Shown: positions 26,240 through 34,488, counted from the first letter of the stretch. The stretch is 64,000 bases of DNA from a bacterium (GCA_021796435.1 JAJYXM010000016.1:1429580-1493579), one strand, 5' to 3'. Numbers and translations: made by a program. Notes: generated by a model from the sequence alone, not told the origin.

Positions 26240-26330
26240 AGAGCGCCTCCTGAAATGTGCCGATGACTTTTATCATACAAAGTTCTCTGCATCAAGCTGG
26301 AACCCATATCCATGATTCATCGTCTTAATC

Positions 26331-26359
26331 TGGACAAGATGCCTTTTTCTGTGTATGGT
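26331..26359 (+). promoter_or_regulatory. Promoter of the glycosyltransferase operon, leaderless
   Basis: TGGACA (26331-26336), 17-base spacer, TATGGT (26354-26359). The GTG start at 26367 is 7 bases further on, at the predicted transcription start. Confidence 0.65.
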
Positions 26360-26366
26360 CTGTTGC

Positions 26367-27566
26367 GTGAGAATCGTCAGCAATGAAAGTATTTTCAATC
26401 TCCCGGGGCAGAAGAAAAAAGCATACGGCGGTACGGCGATCTTCGCCAAGAACTTCTCGGATCATGTGACGATGCACGGCCATGAATGGATCGGCATCAT
26501 CGACAGGACCTCGAAAGGGAGTAGGACCTACATGAAAGAAGCGGGCAAGGATGGTCTGCGTAGTTTTCACTATCTTTTCTTCCCCTACTCGCGTTACAGA
26601 AAGATCATCCGAGCGAAGAAGCTCCTAGACACCAAGAAACTATTATCGAAAGAAATCCGGAGGACGGAAAGATTCTTCGTAGAGGCACGGCCCGATGTCG
26701 TATTCCTGAACGGATTCTCCGTGTCCGCCTGGATATTGCTCATGGCCGCAAAAGAAAAAAAAATCCCCGTAGTCATCCAACACGCCGGCATCTGGCAGGT
26801 GGAGATGGAAATCCACAAACGCGTGCACCCGCCCATGACGCGGAAGATTTTCCTCGAGATGGAGCGAGATACGGCTAGATACGCGGCATTGCACATATTC
26901 CTCAACGAATACAGCCAACAAGTCTTCGAGCGCAAGGTGATGACGACACCAGGAGGACGATCGTTAATCATACCCTTGCCATATCAGGCTGAGATGCTCC
27001 AGCAAATCCGGCATCAAAGAAAAAGCGGCATCAAACAGGAAATCGATCTCGGCAATGTCGCGCGCTGGGATCTGATAAAAGATTACGCGGCTTACCTGAA
27101 CGTGGCGAAGACCGCGCATGCAGACGGACTGCCGTGGAAATTCCACAGTGTTATGATCATCCCGGATACAAGATTCAAACGGCGGCTCAAAGCACAATAC
27201 AGGAAGCACATCCAAGTGCATGCACCCATGGGTCGGAAGGAACTAGCCGAGTTCTATTCGCGGATGGACATGTTGGTGCTGCCCTCGAAATTCGACGTTT
27301 CGCCGAATGTGGTGATGGAAGCGGCGTTGGCCGGCAAGCCGACGTTGATTTCGCCTAGCGTGGGGTGGGTCTCCGAATATAAGGCTTGCGGCATGGATGA
27401 TTGGATAATCGATTTCAAGGATCCGCAAAAAGTAGTCGAAAGGATAAAGAGCCTTTCCGGCAAACCTCAACCGAAGAGATTCCGCTCGTATATCCTCAAG
27501 AAACATGCACCACAGACCGTCTTCAAGAGATACATTGATTCATTCCAACAAGTCCATGCCATATGA
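26367..27566 (+). CDS. Glycosyltransferase, family 4-like
   Basis: 399 residues. Two-domain GT-B shape: N-terminal Rossmann part with KKKAYGGTAIFAKNFS, a middle region with hydrophobic YPxxVIQHAG-like FLNGFSVSAWILLM, and a C-terminal nucleotide-sugar part with LAEFYSRMDMLVLPSKFDVS and NVVMEAALAGKPTLIS. The E-x7-E motif is altered (SPNVVMEAALAGKP). I take GTG 26367 as the start, giving MRIVSNES, because the -10 box lies just before it; the earlier ATG (26355) lies inside the promoter. Its stop overlaps the ATG of the next glycosyltransferase. Confidence 0.8.
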   Translation: MRIVSNESIFNLPGQKKKAYGGTAIFAKNFSDHVTMHGHEWIGIIDRTSKGSRTYMKEAGKDGLRSFHYLFFPYSRYRKIIRAKKLLDTKKLLSKEIRRTERFFVEARPDVVFLNGFSVSAWILLMAAKEKKIPVVIQHAGIWQVEMEIHKRVHPPMTRKIFLEMERDTARYAALHIFLNEYSQQVFERKVMTTPGGRSLIIPLPYQAEMLQQIRHQRKSGIKQEIDLGNVARWDLIKDYAAYLNVAKTAHADGLPWKFHSVMIIPDTRFKRRLKAQYRKHIQVHAPMGRKELAEFYSRMDMLVLPSKFDVSPNVVMEAALAGKPTLISPSVGWVSEYKACGMDDWIIDFKDPQKVVERIKSLSGKPQPKRFRSYILKKHAPQTVFKRYIDSFQQVHAI

Positions 27567-28624
27567 AAATAGCCCAACTCGTTTCTAGCCTTTATCCGGT
27601 AGGTCCACGTTCCAACCACGCGATCTATTCGCACGTCAGCGCTCTGGCCGAGACTTTCGTGGCACAAGGCCATGATACGCATCTATATGCCTCGGGCGAT
27701 TCGCAGACGACGGCGAAACTGCATAACATAATCAGCTCGGCCAAAGATATCCGCCAGCTCCCGATTGATATCCAGCGTTACTATATCCATTCCCTCATCA
27801 GCCAATGCTATCAGGATTCGCCGGCCTACGACATCATACACAGCCATTTTTCCTTGTTGAGTTCGTTCTATGTCGGCCTGACCGAAACGCCAACCATCAT
27901 CTCGATACACAGTCCAATCCGGGAAGGGATAAAGCCCTTCCTCATGCGATACCGCAACCATAACTACGTCTCATTCAGCCACGCGCAACGCGAGCAGATG
28001 CCGGAACTCAATTGGGTGGCCAACATATACCATGGCGTAGATACCGAACTTTTCGCTTTCAATAAATTCCCTGAAGATTACTATCTCTATCTTGGCCGCG
28101 TCACGGAAGATAAAGGAGTCCACTTCGCTATAGAGGCGGCGAAGGCCGCGGGCGTGAACCTGGTGATCGCTGGCCGCAGCTATCCTAACGAGGGATACTG
28201 GCACAAAACCATCGAGCCGGAAATCAACGGCAAGACGATACGCTATATCGGGGAGGCCGACCTGGAGCACAAGATCGAATGGCTCAAGAACGCCAAAGCC
28301 CTCCTTTTCCCCACGCAGTACGATGAGACATTCGGCTTGGTGATGATAGAGGCCATGTCTTGCGGCACACCGGTCATAGCGTGGAATAAAGGTTCGGTTC
28401 CGGAGGTCGTACAGGATAAACAGACCGGCTATATCGTGGATAGCGTGGACGGAATGGTCAAAGCGATAAAGGCGATAGACAAGATCAGCCGCAAAGAAAC
28501 AAGGGAACGCGCGGAAATGTATTTCAGCCAACAAAAGATGACTTCCGGCTACCTGAAGGTCTACGAGAGGATCATCGAAAAGAACCGGAAAGCGAAAGCC
28601 AGGATAAGAGCCAAGAAGAAATAG
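27563..28624 (+). CDS. Glycosyltransferase, family 4
   Basis: 353 residues, GT-B type. MKIAQLVSSLYPVGPRSNHA at the start is the usual first strand and nucleotide-binding loop; YHGVDTELF, LYLGRVTEDKGVHFAIEAAK, and FPTQYDETFGLVMIEAMSCGTPVIAW (cut here after the E-x7-E region) give the donor site. Likely retaining transferase that adds a sugar to a surface glycan or lipid from a nucleotide sugar; donor and acceptor are unknown. Translationally coupled to the preceding glycosyltransferase (ATGA). Confidence 0.9.
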   Translation: MKIAQLVSSLYPVGPRSNHAIYSHVSALAETFVAQGHDTHLYASGDSQTTAKLHNIISSAKDIRQLPIDIQRYYIHSLISQCYQDSPAYDIIHSHFSLLSSFYVGLTETPTIISIHSPIREGIKPFLMRYRNHNYVSFSHAQREQMPELNWVANIYHGVDTELFAFNKFPEDYYLYLGRVTEDKGVHFAIEAAKAAGVNLVIAGRSYPNEGYWHKTIEPEINGKTIRYIGEADLEHKIEWLKNAKALLFPTQYDETFGLVMIEAMSCGTPVIAWNKGSVPEVVQDKQTGYIVDSVDGMVKAIKAIDKISRKETRERAEMYFSQQKMTSGYLKVYERIIEKNRKAKARIRAKKK

Positions 28625-28638
28625 CCCATCGGGCTATT
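28620..28638. terminator. Terminator-like hairpin shared by two convergent genes
   Basis: AATAGCCC-atc-GGGCTATT spans the stop region of both the glycosyltransferase (+) and arfB (-). The - strand side is followed by TTCTTCTT; the + side lacks a real T-tract. Confidence 0.55.
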
Positions 28639-29083
28639 CTTCATATCTACGGAATCTTTTCTTTTGCGCCTGTCTCTTCTTTTCATCCAATCTCCTTTCC
28701 CTTGAAGCACGCGTCGGTCGTGTAGGGATGCGTTCAGCTTGCGGAGTGAGGACTTCGTTGACCAGCCGGTTGAGTAGATCGACGACATCAGTGCGGTTAC
28801 GGAACTGCGAACGCAGGCGGTCAGAATCCAAGACCAACTCCCCTTCTTTGTTGATGCGGTTAGCCAGACGCTGGCGGATGATGGCTTTCTCTTCTCCAGT
28901 CAGGACGGAAGAGCCGTCGATACTCCAGTGCAGAACAGCCTTACTCGAAGTCTTGTTGACCTTTTGGCCGCCTGGACCGGAAGACCGCGCGAATTCGATA
29001 CGGTATTCGGATTCTGGGATGAGCCGTAGCGGAGGATCTTCAAGGTTTGCGAAAGGTGTGAAGGGCGGTTTATCGAAAGACAT
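28634..29083 (-). CDS. arfB: ArfB-type alternative release factor (peptidyl-tRNA hydrolase)
   Basis: 149 residues: a GGQ domain (ARSSGPGGQKVNKTSSKA) but no codon-recognition domain, followed by a basic C-terminal tail (TRASRERRLDEKKRQAQKKR). This is the ArfB/YaeJ layout: the tail enters the empty mRNA channel of a stalled ribosome while GGQ releases the peptide. The KVNKTSSKAV and NRINKEGEL segments match the family. Starts at ATG 29083; no strong ribosome binding site. Relevant to ribosome rescue; no partner gene nearby. Confidence 0.93.
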   Translation of the reverse strand: MSFDKPPFTPFANLEDPPLRLIPESEYRIEFARSSGPGGQKVNKTSSKAVLHWSIDGSSVLTGEEKAIIRQRLANRINKEGELVLDSDRLRSQFRNRTDVVDLLNRLVNEVLTPQAERIPTRPTRASRERRLDEKKRQAQKKRFRRYEE

Positions 29084-29112
29084 AGGTTAAAAGTATAGCA
29101 GCAACGCAAAAT

Positions 29113-29901
29113 TCAAGCAGCGCGTCCTTTGTATGGTTCGGAGACGGACCACAAACCATCGAACATCGTAGAAAGCAGATTATGGACTTCATCTGATTCG
29201 ATAAGGATCGCAGAGTGGGTCTTGAGAGACGTAATGATGGCGGCTTTATTGTCGAACAGGATGACGAGAGATTCGAACTTGCCATGCAAGGCGTCCGGCA
29301 GATAACGCGGATTGCGTTGGGCGATCTCCTGTTTGGTCAAAAGGCGATCATGCTCGGCCGTGCCGCGTTCCCACAGAGAACGGGCAACGATGCCACGAGC
29401 TTCGCGTGACTCCAAGAAATATTTCCTATAGTTCGGCTCGGATTCGGAGAAGAAGTTCTTACGCGGCGCAAGGATGTCCCAGCGACGTGACTTACAGTAC
29501 AAGGCTTCTTCGACCACCGCCTTTACGCCGTCTACACCATCGAATTGCGAGACGCGGACAGAGCCCGCAGCTTCATTGGACAGCTGCGACTCAAGAAGCG
29601 GCAGGGCGGAAAGGATCTTCTGCTTCTGTTCCTGTAGACGGCCGATTTCGCGTTCGATTAGATGCTCGAATTGGCGCGGTTTGGTCATGACGAACTCGAG
29701 ACGTCTGGATGTACCGTGCTTAGCAGCCAAACCTTTCTGCATCAACGTCTCGAGGGCGTGATAGACAGTGGGACGTTTGATGCGCGTTTCCGTCGTAAGT
29801 TCATGCACACCGATCGAAGGGCGCGCCAAGCCGGCAAGATAGACGGCGATTTCTGTCTTGGATAAACCCAGCTCGGCGAGGATGGTTTGGATGTCCTGCA
29901 T
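29113..29901 (-). CDS. TrmB-family transcriptional regulator
   Basis: 262 residues. N-terminal winged helix: IQTILAELGLSKTEIAVYLA, then RIKRPTVYHALETLMQKGLA; then a coiled-coil linker (ERLQEQKQKILSALPLLESQ region) and an effector-like domain. TrmB regulators usually respond to sugars, and multi-copy versions are very common in Patescibacteria. The start is fixed by the promoter: the -10 box ends 8 bases before the ATG, so the mRNA is nearly leaderless. Target is unknown; the divergent TANGO2/coa operon is the nearest candidate (untested). Confidence 0.9.
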   Translation of the reverse strand: MQDIQTILAELGLSKTEIAVYLAGLARPSIGVHELTTETRIKRPTVYHALETLMQKGLAAKHGTSRRLEFVMTKPRQFEHLIEREIGRLQEQKQKILSALPLLESQLSNEAAGSVRVSQFDGVDGVKAVVEEALYCKSRRWDILAPRKNFFSESEPNYRKYFLESREARGIVARSLWERGTAEHDRLLTKQEIAQRNPRYLPDALHGKFESLVILFDNKAAIITSLKTHSAILIESDEVHNLLSTMFDGLWSVSEPYKGRAA

Positions 29902-29909
29902 ATATTTGG

Positions 29910-29938
29910 ATAATGGCTCTGTTTCGCACTAGTGTCAA
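29910..29938 (-). promoter_or_regulatory. Promoter of the TrmB-like gene, almost leaderless
   Basis: TTGACA (29933-29938), 17-base spacer, CATTAT (29910-29915). The ATG at 29901 is 8 bases beyond the -10 box. Confidence 0.8.
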
Positions 29939-30067
29939 TCGCTCTTTGGAACAAAGAAGCTACTTTTGTTGAAGAATCTACGAGTGTCCATAATCGGTTA
30001 TGAACATATATTAAACATAATCAGGTGCCAGGCTAGCCTTTAGATGCACCTTCACAACGAGGCCAAC

Positions 30068-30853
30068 ATGTGTACGCTCATCGTGCTGAAAGACGTGTTC
30101 GAGAAATACCCGCTCGTCGTGGCGTCGAACCGCGATGAGAACCCAAAACGGCCATCCGCTCCCCCTTTGTTTTGGTTCGATGACCCGGAAATCTATGCGC
30201 CACGCGACTTAGTGCGAGGTGGGACATGGATCGGCGTTAACCGGCAAGGTGTGATAGCGGCTTTGACCAATCTGGATACGGTGGCGCACCGCAGAGGATG
30301 CAAATCGCGAGGGCAGTTGCTGGTCGAGATGCTTGACCTGGGAGCAGCCGACCAAGTCGATCGCCTCTTGGCTGGCGACATAGACAATGTCGGCGAGTTC
30401 GGTTCCACAAGAGAGCCCTACAACCTCCCGGTTGAATATAACGGACTGAATCTCGTGGTCGCGGACAGCGAATGTTGCACCTTGCTCGTGAACGACGGGA
30501 ACTCGACCAAGATAACAAGATTGGGTTCCGGTGCGCATATCATCACGGGCTACGGCGTGGGGCCTGACCACGCACCGCGAGCCAGCGAGATCACACGGCG
30601 CTTGCGGGATATCAAAGATCCGTCACCCGAGGGACTGGATAAGCTACTCAACTTCCACGCGGACGGGAGGCCGGAAGCCGCGGCGTGCGTGCATGATCCA
30701 AACGAATACCACAAGACCATCTCGTCCATGATCGTGCGTGCGGACAGGAATTGGACGAGGTTCGAGACGTGGTTCCGCGCCGGTCCGGCATGCAGCGGAC
30801 CGTTCGATGAACGTTTCGATGTCGAGTTCAGAAAGAACGGGAGCGAGTCATGA
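30068..30853 (+). CDS. NRDE/TANGO2-family protein
   Basis: 261 residues. The mature start is MCTLIVLKD with the Ntn-hydrolase-like Cys2, and the family signature NRDE stands at residues 21-24 (ASNRDENPKRPSAPPLFW). RGGTWIGVNRQGVIAALTN is the second conserved block. I chose 30068 because GAGG lies before it and the family begins with MC; the open frame from 30044 is not supported. The TANGO2 family has no agreed reaction; human TANGO2 has been linked to coenzyme A/lipid metabolism. Here its stop overlaps the start of coaB (ATGA), a direct physical link to CoA biosynthesis. Confidence 0.9.
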   Translation: MCTLIVLKDVFEKYPLVVASNRDENPKRPSAPPLFWFDDPEIYAPRDLVRGGTWIGVNRQGVIAALTNLDTVAHRRGCKSRGQLLVEMLDLGAADQVDRLLAGDIDNVGEFGSTREPYNLPVEYNGLNLVVADSECCTLLVNDGNSTKITRLGSGAHIITGYGVGPDHAPRASEITRRLRDIKDPSPEGLDKLLNFHADGRPEAAACVHDPNEYHKTISSMIVRADRNWTRFETWFRAGPACSGPFDERFDVEFRKNGSES

Positions 30854-31539
30854 ACATCCTCATCACAGCCGGTTCGACCGAAGTACCGATCGACAAAGTG
30901 CGTGTCATCTCCAACATCTTCCGCGGACGCACCGGAGTCGAGATCGCGCGGACCGCAGCCAATTTGGGGCATCGGGTCACATTACTCCATTCGCACCAGA
31001 TGGGCGTGGCCGACCAATTGCTGCGCGATCCGACGACGTACTTCAGCAATCCCATCGAGCTCTGCAGGTTCCGGACGTTCGACGATCTGGCCGAACGCAT
31101 GGAAGAGAAAATCCGCGGCGAGAAGTTCGACGCCATCATCCACTCGGCCGCAGTCAGCGACTATCGCGTCGCGTCCATAGGCGCCGCGGTCGGGGCCGGA
31201 GACGAGAGGCTGAATGAAGCCGAGACGGCAAACAAGATCGCATCGAACCACTGCTCGCTCCTCTTGGAGCTTGTGCCTACCGAGAAACTCGTGGACAAGA
31301 TCCGCAAGCCGTGGGGGTTCAGAGGCAAGCTCGTGAAGTTCAAGCTCCAAGTCGGCATCACAGACGAAGCACTCATCGACATCGCTTGCCGAAGTCGGCG
31401 CGCTTCGGAAGCCGACATCATCGTGGCCAACTGCCTGGAATGGGCCAAGGAGTATGCGTACATCATCGGCGAGGACGACAGGGCAGAACGCGTAGTGCGC
31501 CAGAAGCTGCCCAGAACATTGCTCAGGAGGCTGGGATGA
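30850..31539 (+). CDS. coaB: Phosphopantothenate-cysteine ligase, CoaB
   Basis: 229 residues. Joins 4'-phosphopantothenate and cysteine in CoA synthesis. Family features: MNILITAGSTEVPIDKVRVI and RGRTGVEIARTAANLG at the N-terminus, FDAIIHSAAVSDYRV, KFKLQVGITDEALIDIA, and ADIIVANCLEW near the end. In most bacteria this domain is fused behind CoaC; here it is a separate protein and comes first. Translationally coupled upstream to the TANGO2-like gene and downstream to coaC. The split is like the separate enzymes of some archaea and eukaryotes. Confidence 0.85.
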   Translation: MNILITAGSTEVPIDKVRVISNIFRGRTGVEIARTAANLGHRVTLLHSHQMGVADQLLRDPTTYFSNPIELCRFRTFDDLAERMEEKIRGEKFDAIIHSAAVSDYRVASIGAAVGAGDERLNEAETANKIASNHCSLLLELVPTEKLVDKIRKPWGFRGKLVKFKLQVGITDEALIDIACRSRRASEADIIVANCLEWAKEYAYIIGEDDRAERVVRQKLPRTLLRRLG

Positions 31540-32084
31540 ACATCCTACTAGGAGTGACTGGTTCGGTCGCAGCTGCGCTGACGCCGCAACTCGTGCGTGA
31601 GCTCGCAACACTCGGCGAAGTCCAGATTGCGGCAACACGTTCGTCACTATATTTCTGGCAGCCGCACAAGCTCGACTGCCGGACATGGCTCGAGGACGAT
31701 GAGTGGCCTGGCATGGGCTACGCCAAAGAGCAGAGCATCCCGCACATCGAGCTGCGTCGCTGGGCAGACGTCATGCTGATCGCGCCGCTCACGGCCAACA
31801 CGTTGGCCAAGCTGGCTCACGGTTTGGCCGACAACCTACTGACCTGCACGGCGCGGGCCTGGGACCGCGAGAAGCCGCTCATCATCGCGCCGGCCATGAA
31901 CACGTTCATGTGGCAGCATCCTGCGACCGCCGAACATATCACGACACTCAAGCGCTGGTACGGCGGAATATTCACACTCGTGGAGCCGATCGAGAAACGG
32001 TTGGCTTGCGGCGACACCGGCATCGGCGCCATGGCGCGGATCGAAACAATCGTACAAGCCGTCAGCCGAGCGCTCGAAAGGTAG
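31536..32084 (+). CDS. coaC: Phosphopantothenoylcysteine decarboxylase, CoaC
   Basis: 182 residues, FMN-dependent decarboxylase that makes 4'-phosphopantetheine. Family landmarks: MNILLGVTGSVAAALT, IPHIELRRWADVMLIAPLTA (catalytic His in the first part), NTLAKLAHGLADNLLT, APAMNTFMW (the conserved PAMN), and ACGDTGIGAMA. AGGAGG precedes the ATG, which overlaps the coaB stop. The typical CoaBC fusion is split and reversed in order here. A terminator follows. Confidence 0.88.
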   Translation: MNILLGVTGSVAAALTPQLVRELATLGEVQIAATRSSLYFWQPHKLDCRTWLEDDEWPGMGYAKEQSIPHIELRRWADVMLIAPLTANTLAKLAHGLADNLLTCTARAWDREKPLIIAPAMNTFMWQHPATAEHITTLKRWYGGIFTLVEPIEKRLACGDTGIGAMARIETIVQAVSRALER

Positions 32085-32107
32085 CCACGGAACAAACACT
32101 CCTCCAT

Positions 32108-32139
32108 TGACCTGCGATGAAACAATCGCGGGTCTTTCT
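32108..32139 (+). terminator. Terminator of the TANGO2-coaB-coaC operon
   Basis: GACCtGCGAT-gaaaca-ATCGCgGGTC followed by TTTCTATT, 23 bp after the coaC stop. Confidence 0.85.
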
Positions 32140-32149
32140 ATTCAAAACA

Positions 32150-32180
32150 GCAACGCCCGGCGGGAGTACCGTCGGGCGAG
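32150..32180 (-). terminator. Terminator of the CDP-alcohol transferase-like gene
   Basis: GC-rich hairpin built on CGCCCG/CGGGCG with an inner CGGG/CCG pairing; on the - strand TTGCTGTTTTG follows. Confidence 0.6.
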
Positions 32181-32185
32181 GTGAG

Positions 32186-32983
32186 TCAGAGCACGTCTTC
32201 GTGCTTGAAGTAGGGGTCAGCATGAGCGCTCGAGCGCTTGAGCCAAGCGAACTTGAACTTGCGCGAGATGATGCTCAAAATGCCGAAAGGCACTGACGCG
32301 AGGAACACATAGTCCGCAACCAGCGGAGCGTCCTTCCAGTGCAGATAGAACGGGACGAAGGCGAGAAGGCCGAAATCACGGACCATCGTCTTGATCTTCC
32401 CGATCCAGGAGGCGCGCGATTCCTGCGGCGGGCTCTTGGCTGCTTCGGCGCGCAGACGATCCATGAACGGCATGTCGCGCGGGTAGCGCAACAGCGCCGG
32501 GATGGTCGTGATGGGCTCACGGAAAATGATGCCGTACAGCTCAGGCAGGACGACGATGAGGACGACCCAGAGCTTGATGCCCCCCAGAGCGCAGAAGATG
32601 ATGAGCGGCGGCAGGCCGCGCAACTTGTCGGCAAGCGGGTCAAGCCACTTTCCTATCCAGCGATCGAGTGCACTGCGCACGATGCCAGCCTCGATCATCG
32701 CGGCGTTCATCTTGCCGTCGAAGATATCGAGCAGACAACCGATCGCCACAAGCTGCACGCCCCAATATGGACTGAGCAGAAAGAACACCGCGAACCCCAC
32801 CCAAGAGAAGTGCAGGCCCCACAGCGTGATCCAGTCCGGGCTGCACCCGGGCAAGCGACTGATCTGCGCCAGCCGCTTCTTCCTGAAGAACAGGAACATG
32901 AAGACAGCGATGGCCATGCCGGGCGCGAGGAGGATCGGAAGCTTCAACTCCCAATCCAGCGAAGAAATGAGTAGCTCGTCCAT
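32186..32983 (-). CDS. CDP-alcohol phosphatidyltransferase-like membrane protein
   Basis: 265 residues with about six membrane helices. The CDP-alcohol phosphotransferase signature is DGx2ARx8Gx3Dx3D. Here only part is clear: LLDIFDGKMNAAM, then a longer insert, then GKWLDPLADK (G-x3-D-x3-D intact). The AR pair is replaced. These enzymes move a phospho-alcohol (glycerol phosphate, inositol, choline) to an acceptor; the substrate here is unknown, and the loss of the AR site makes activity uncertain. GGGG stands upstream of the ATG. Large charged C-terminus (SAHADPYFKHEDVL). Confidence 0.6.
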   Translation of the reverse strand: MDELLISSLDWELKLPILLAPGMAIAVFMFLFFRKKRLAQISRLPGCSPDWITLWGLHFSWVGFAVFFLLSPYWGVQLVAIGCLLDIFDGKMNAAMIEAGIVRSALDRWIGKWLDPLADKLRGLPPLIIFCALGGIKLWVVLIVVLPELYGIIFREPITTIPALLRYPRDMPFMDRLRAEAAKSPPQESRASWIGKIKTMVRDFGLLAFVPFYLHWKDAPLVADYVFLASVPFGILSIISRKFKFAWLKRSSAHADPYFKHEDVL

Positions 32984-33298
32984 GTTTCCCCTTCAGAGCT
33001 GAGTTAACGCGGAAAAGAACAACCTTCGTGGTACCAGACTGTGGCGATTTTTTCAAGATATCTGGATGTGGCGAATCACAGCAGACCCGCGTGTCTGAAA
33101 TTTTGTCATGAGAATTTACAATTTCTATCGCAACATTCGTCCAATCAAAACAGGGTCGTACGCTTTTCTTTTTGAAAGAAGATTTCATATTCCGTAAAAC
33201 TCGACGACAAAAATAACATGCCCTGATATCTTGCGCCTCACGCACCTCGATAATCCGGCGCACGCTAAAACAAAACGAAAAGGAACAAGGCGAACAAA
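32984..33298. other. 315-bp gap, nothing recognised
   Basis: Between a - gene start and a + gene start. Mostly AT-rich, with some short A and T runs. I see one TACAAT at about 33116 without a -35 box at the right distance, and no tRNA, hairpin-terminator or coding frame. The two flanking promoters should lie here. Confidence 0.5.
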
Positions 33299-33616
33299 AT
33301 GCAGAACATGATCCTGACCATCAGCCTCGCAGCGTTCACGCTCGCAGCCGCCTGCACCCAGACGGGAAACGACACGACCACGGAAAAACCTCGTGCAGAA
33401 CCGCCGAGCTTGGCACAACCGCAAGATCCGCCCGGGGAGGTGGCGCTGCCCGGGCAAGATCGGCCCCCGCTGGGCGATCCGCCAGAGATCCCGCTGAACG
33501 ATGCGCCTCCTGGAGTCGTCCCTCTTCCCTACACAGAAGAAGGAACCGGATACGACCCAAGGCCGGCGGCGAGTTTTGCGCACGAACTCTGCCCCAAGAA
33601 GGCGAACAAACACTGA
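33299..33616 (+). CDS. Small Pro-rich predicted lipoprotein
   Basis: 105 residues. Signal peptide MQNMILTISLAAFTLAAA with Cys19 as the lipidated residue (LAAAC). The mature part is Pro/Asp/Gly-rich (PPGEVALPGQDRPPLGDPPE), probably unstructured, with one more Cys near the end (HELCPKKANKH). It ends in a bidirectional terminator. AAGGA stands upstream. No known family; probably an envelope-anchored spacer or linker. Confidence 0.6.
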   Translation: MQNMILTISLAAFTLAAACTQTGNDTTTEKPRAEPPSLAQPQDPPGEVALPGQDRPPLGDPPEIPLNDAPPGVVPLPYTEEGTGYDPRPAASFAHELCPKKANKH

Positions 33617-33646
33617 AGGACTTTCGCGCGACGCCGGATACCAAAA

Positions 33647-33671
33647 CCGCCTCGGTCGTACACCGAGGCGG
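33647..33671. terminator. Hairpin terminator between convergent genes
   Basis: Perfect 10-bp stem CCGCCTCGGT/ACCGAGGCGG with a 5-base loop; TTTTGG follows on the - strand, AATTCCATTTG on the + strand. Confidence 0.7.
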
Positions 33672-33706
33672 AATTCCATTTGAATGCACTCAGACTCGAG
33701 ACAATA

Positions 33707-34069
33707 TCAATGAAACAGCCCGTAATGTTCTATGGTCTTGAGATAGACGAAGGCGAGGACAAAAAAGACGGCCAATCCCACAGGGATGGCCTTGTTCGAG
33801 CCGATCTTCGGCGCAAGCAAAGCGACAGTCAGCATGTACGGCATCCAGGATACGAGCGTCCCGACCAAGACTAGCCAAGCATGTTCACTGACTGCAGCAC
33901 CGCCCTTCGTCTGACCGATGAAGAAATACGCGACAAGAGTGAAGACAGGGATCAGCGTCGCGAAACCGGAGAGCAGGCGGTTATCGCTTTCTTCGAAGTA
34001 CACGATGACCGTCGTCACGGCGCCGCCGACGAAAAAATAAAGGAGGTAATCTTTCAACTGACTCAACAT
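33707..34069 (-). CDS. Small GlpM/DUF3147-like membrane protein
   Basis: 120 residues, nearly all hydrophobic, in four helices with short loops; starts MLSQLKDYLLYFFVGGAVTT. The shape and the first helix resemble GlpM and related small inner-membrane proteins of unknown role. I chose 34069 rather than 34078 because the promoter -10 box (34077-34082) covers the latter ATG; this gives a leaderless mRNA with the ATG 7 bases after the -10. Function unknown; the assignment by similarity of shape is tentative. Confidence 0.6.
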   Translation of the reverse strand: MLSQLKDYLLYFFVGGAVTTVIVYFEESDNRLLSGFATLIPVFTLVAYFFIGQTKGGAAVSEHAWLVLVGTLVSWMPYMLTVALLAPKIGSNKAIPVGLAVFFVLAFVYLKTIEHYGLFH

Positions 34070-34076
34070 GATGCCC

Positions 34077-34105
34077 ATTGTACGCTTGATGAAAAATTAT
34101 GTCAG
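34077..34105 (-). promoter_or_regulatory. Leaderless promoter of the small membrane protein gene
   Basis: CTGACA (34100-34105), 17-base spacer, TACAAT (34077-34082). ATG at 34069 follows after 7 bases. Confidence 0.8.
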
Positions 34106-34130
34106 CTTTGTGGCAACACAAGACGGAACA

Positions 34131-34161
34131 AAAACAGGATCAGCGCGCGATCCTGTTTTTT
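34131..34161. terminator. Terminator, bidirectional form
   Basis: AAAACAGGATC-agcgcgc-GATCCTGTTTTTT: the - strand half ends the zinc-ribbon gene at 34177; the + strand half has the better T-tract but no gene upstream of it on that strand. Confidence 0.85.
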
Positions 34162-34176
34162 GCGTCGATTCCGAAG

Positions 34177-34488
34177 TTAAAGCTTCTTCATCGCTTCAGC
34201 GAATTCCTCGTCGCTAGCTTCCGAGCCTTCAAGTTCCGCGAACGGATGAGCCTGCCAATAAGGCAATGACTTCATGTTCTTGCGCGTAATGCGTTCGGCC
34301 AGGCTCCTGTCGCCAGGCGTAACAGAGGACAGGAAAAACCCTACTCCACCTTCAAAGATCTCTTGCGGTACCTTCATCTTGCCGTCGGTCGAATCATGAA
34401 TACAGACCGGGCCCTCGGCCATCACGAGGCCAGTATCATGTATGCCATCTTCGCTTAACGGCATACCACAGGTAATGCAAGTTTTCAT
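34177..34488 (-). CDS. Small protein with N-terminal zinc ribbon
   Basis: 103 residues. MKTCITCGMPLSEDGIHD carries a CxxCGMPL knuckle typical of small zinc-ribbon proteins; the second Cys pair is not complete (only VCIHDS). The rest is acidic and helical (EASDEEFAEAMKKL). Function unknown. No ribosome binding site is seen before the ATG at 34488. It is followed by its terminator at 34131-34161. Confidence 0.65.
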   Translation of the reverse strand: MKTCITCGMPLSEDGIHDTGLVMAEGPVCIHDSTDGKMKVPQEIFEGGVGFFLSSVTPGDRSLAERITRKNMKSLPYWQAHPFAELEGSEASDEEFAEAMKKL

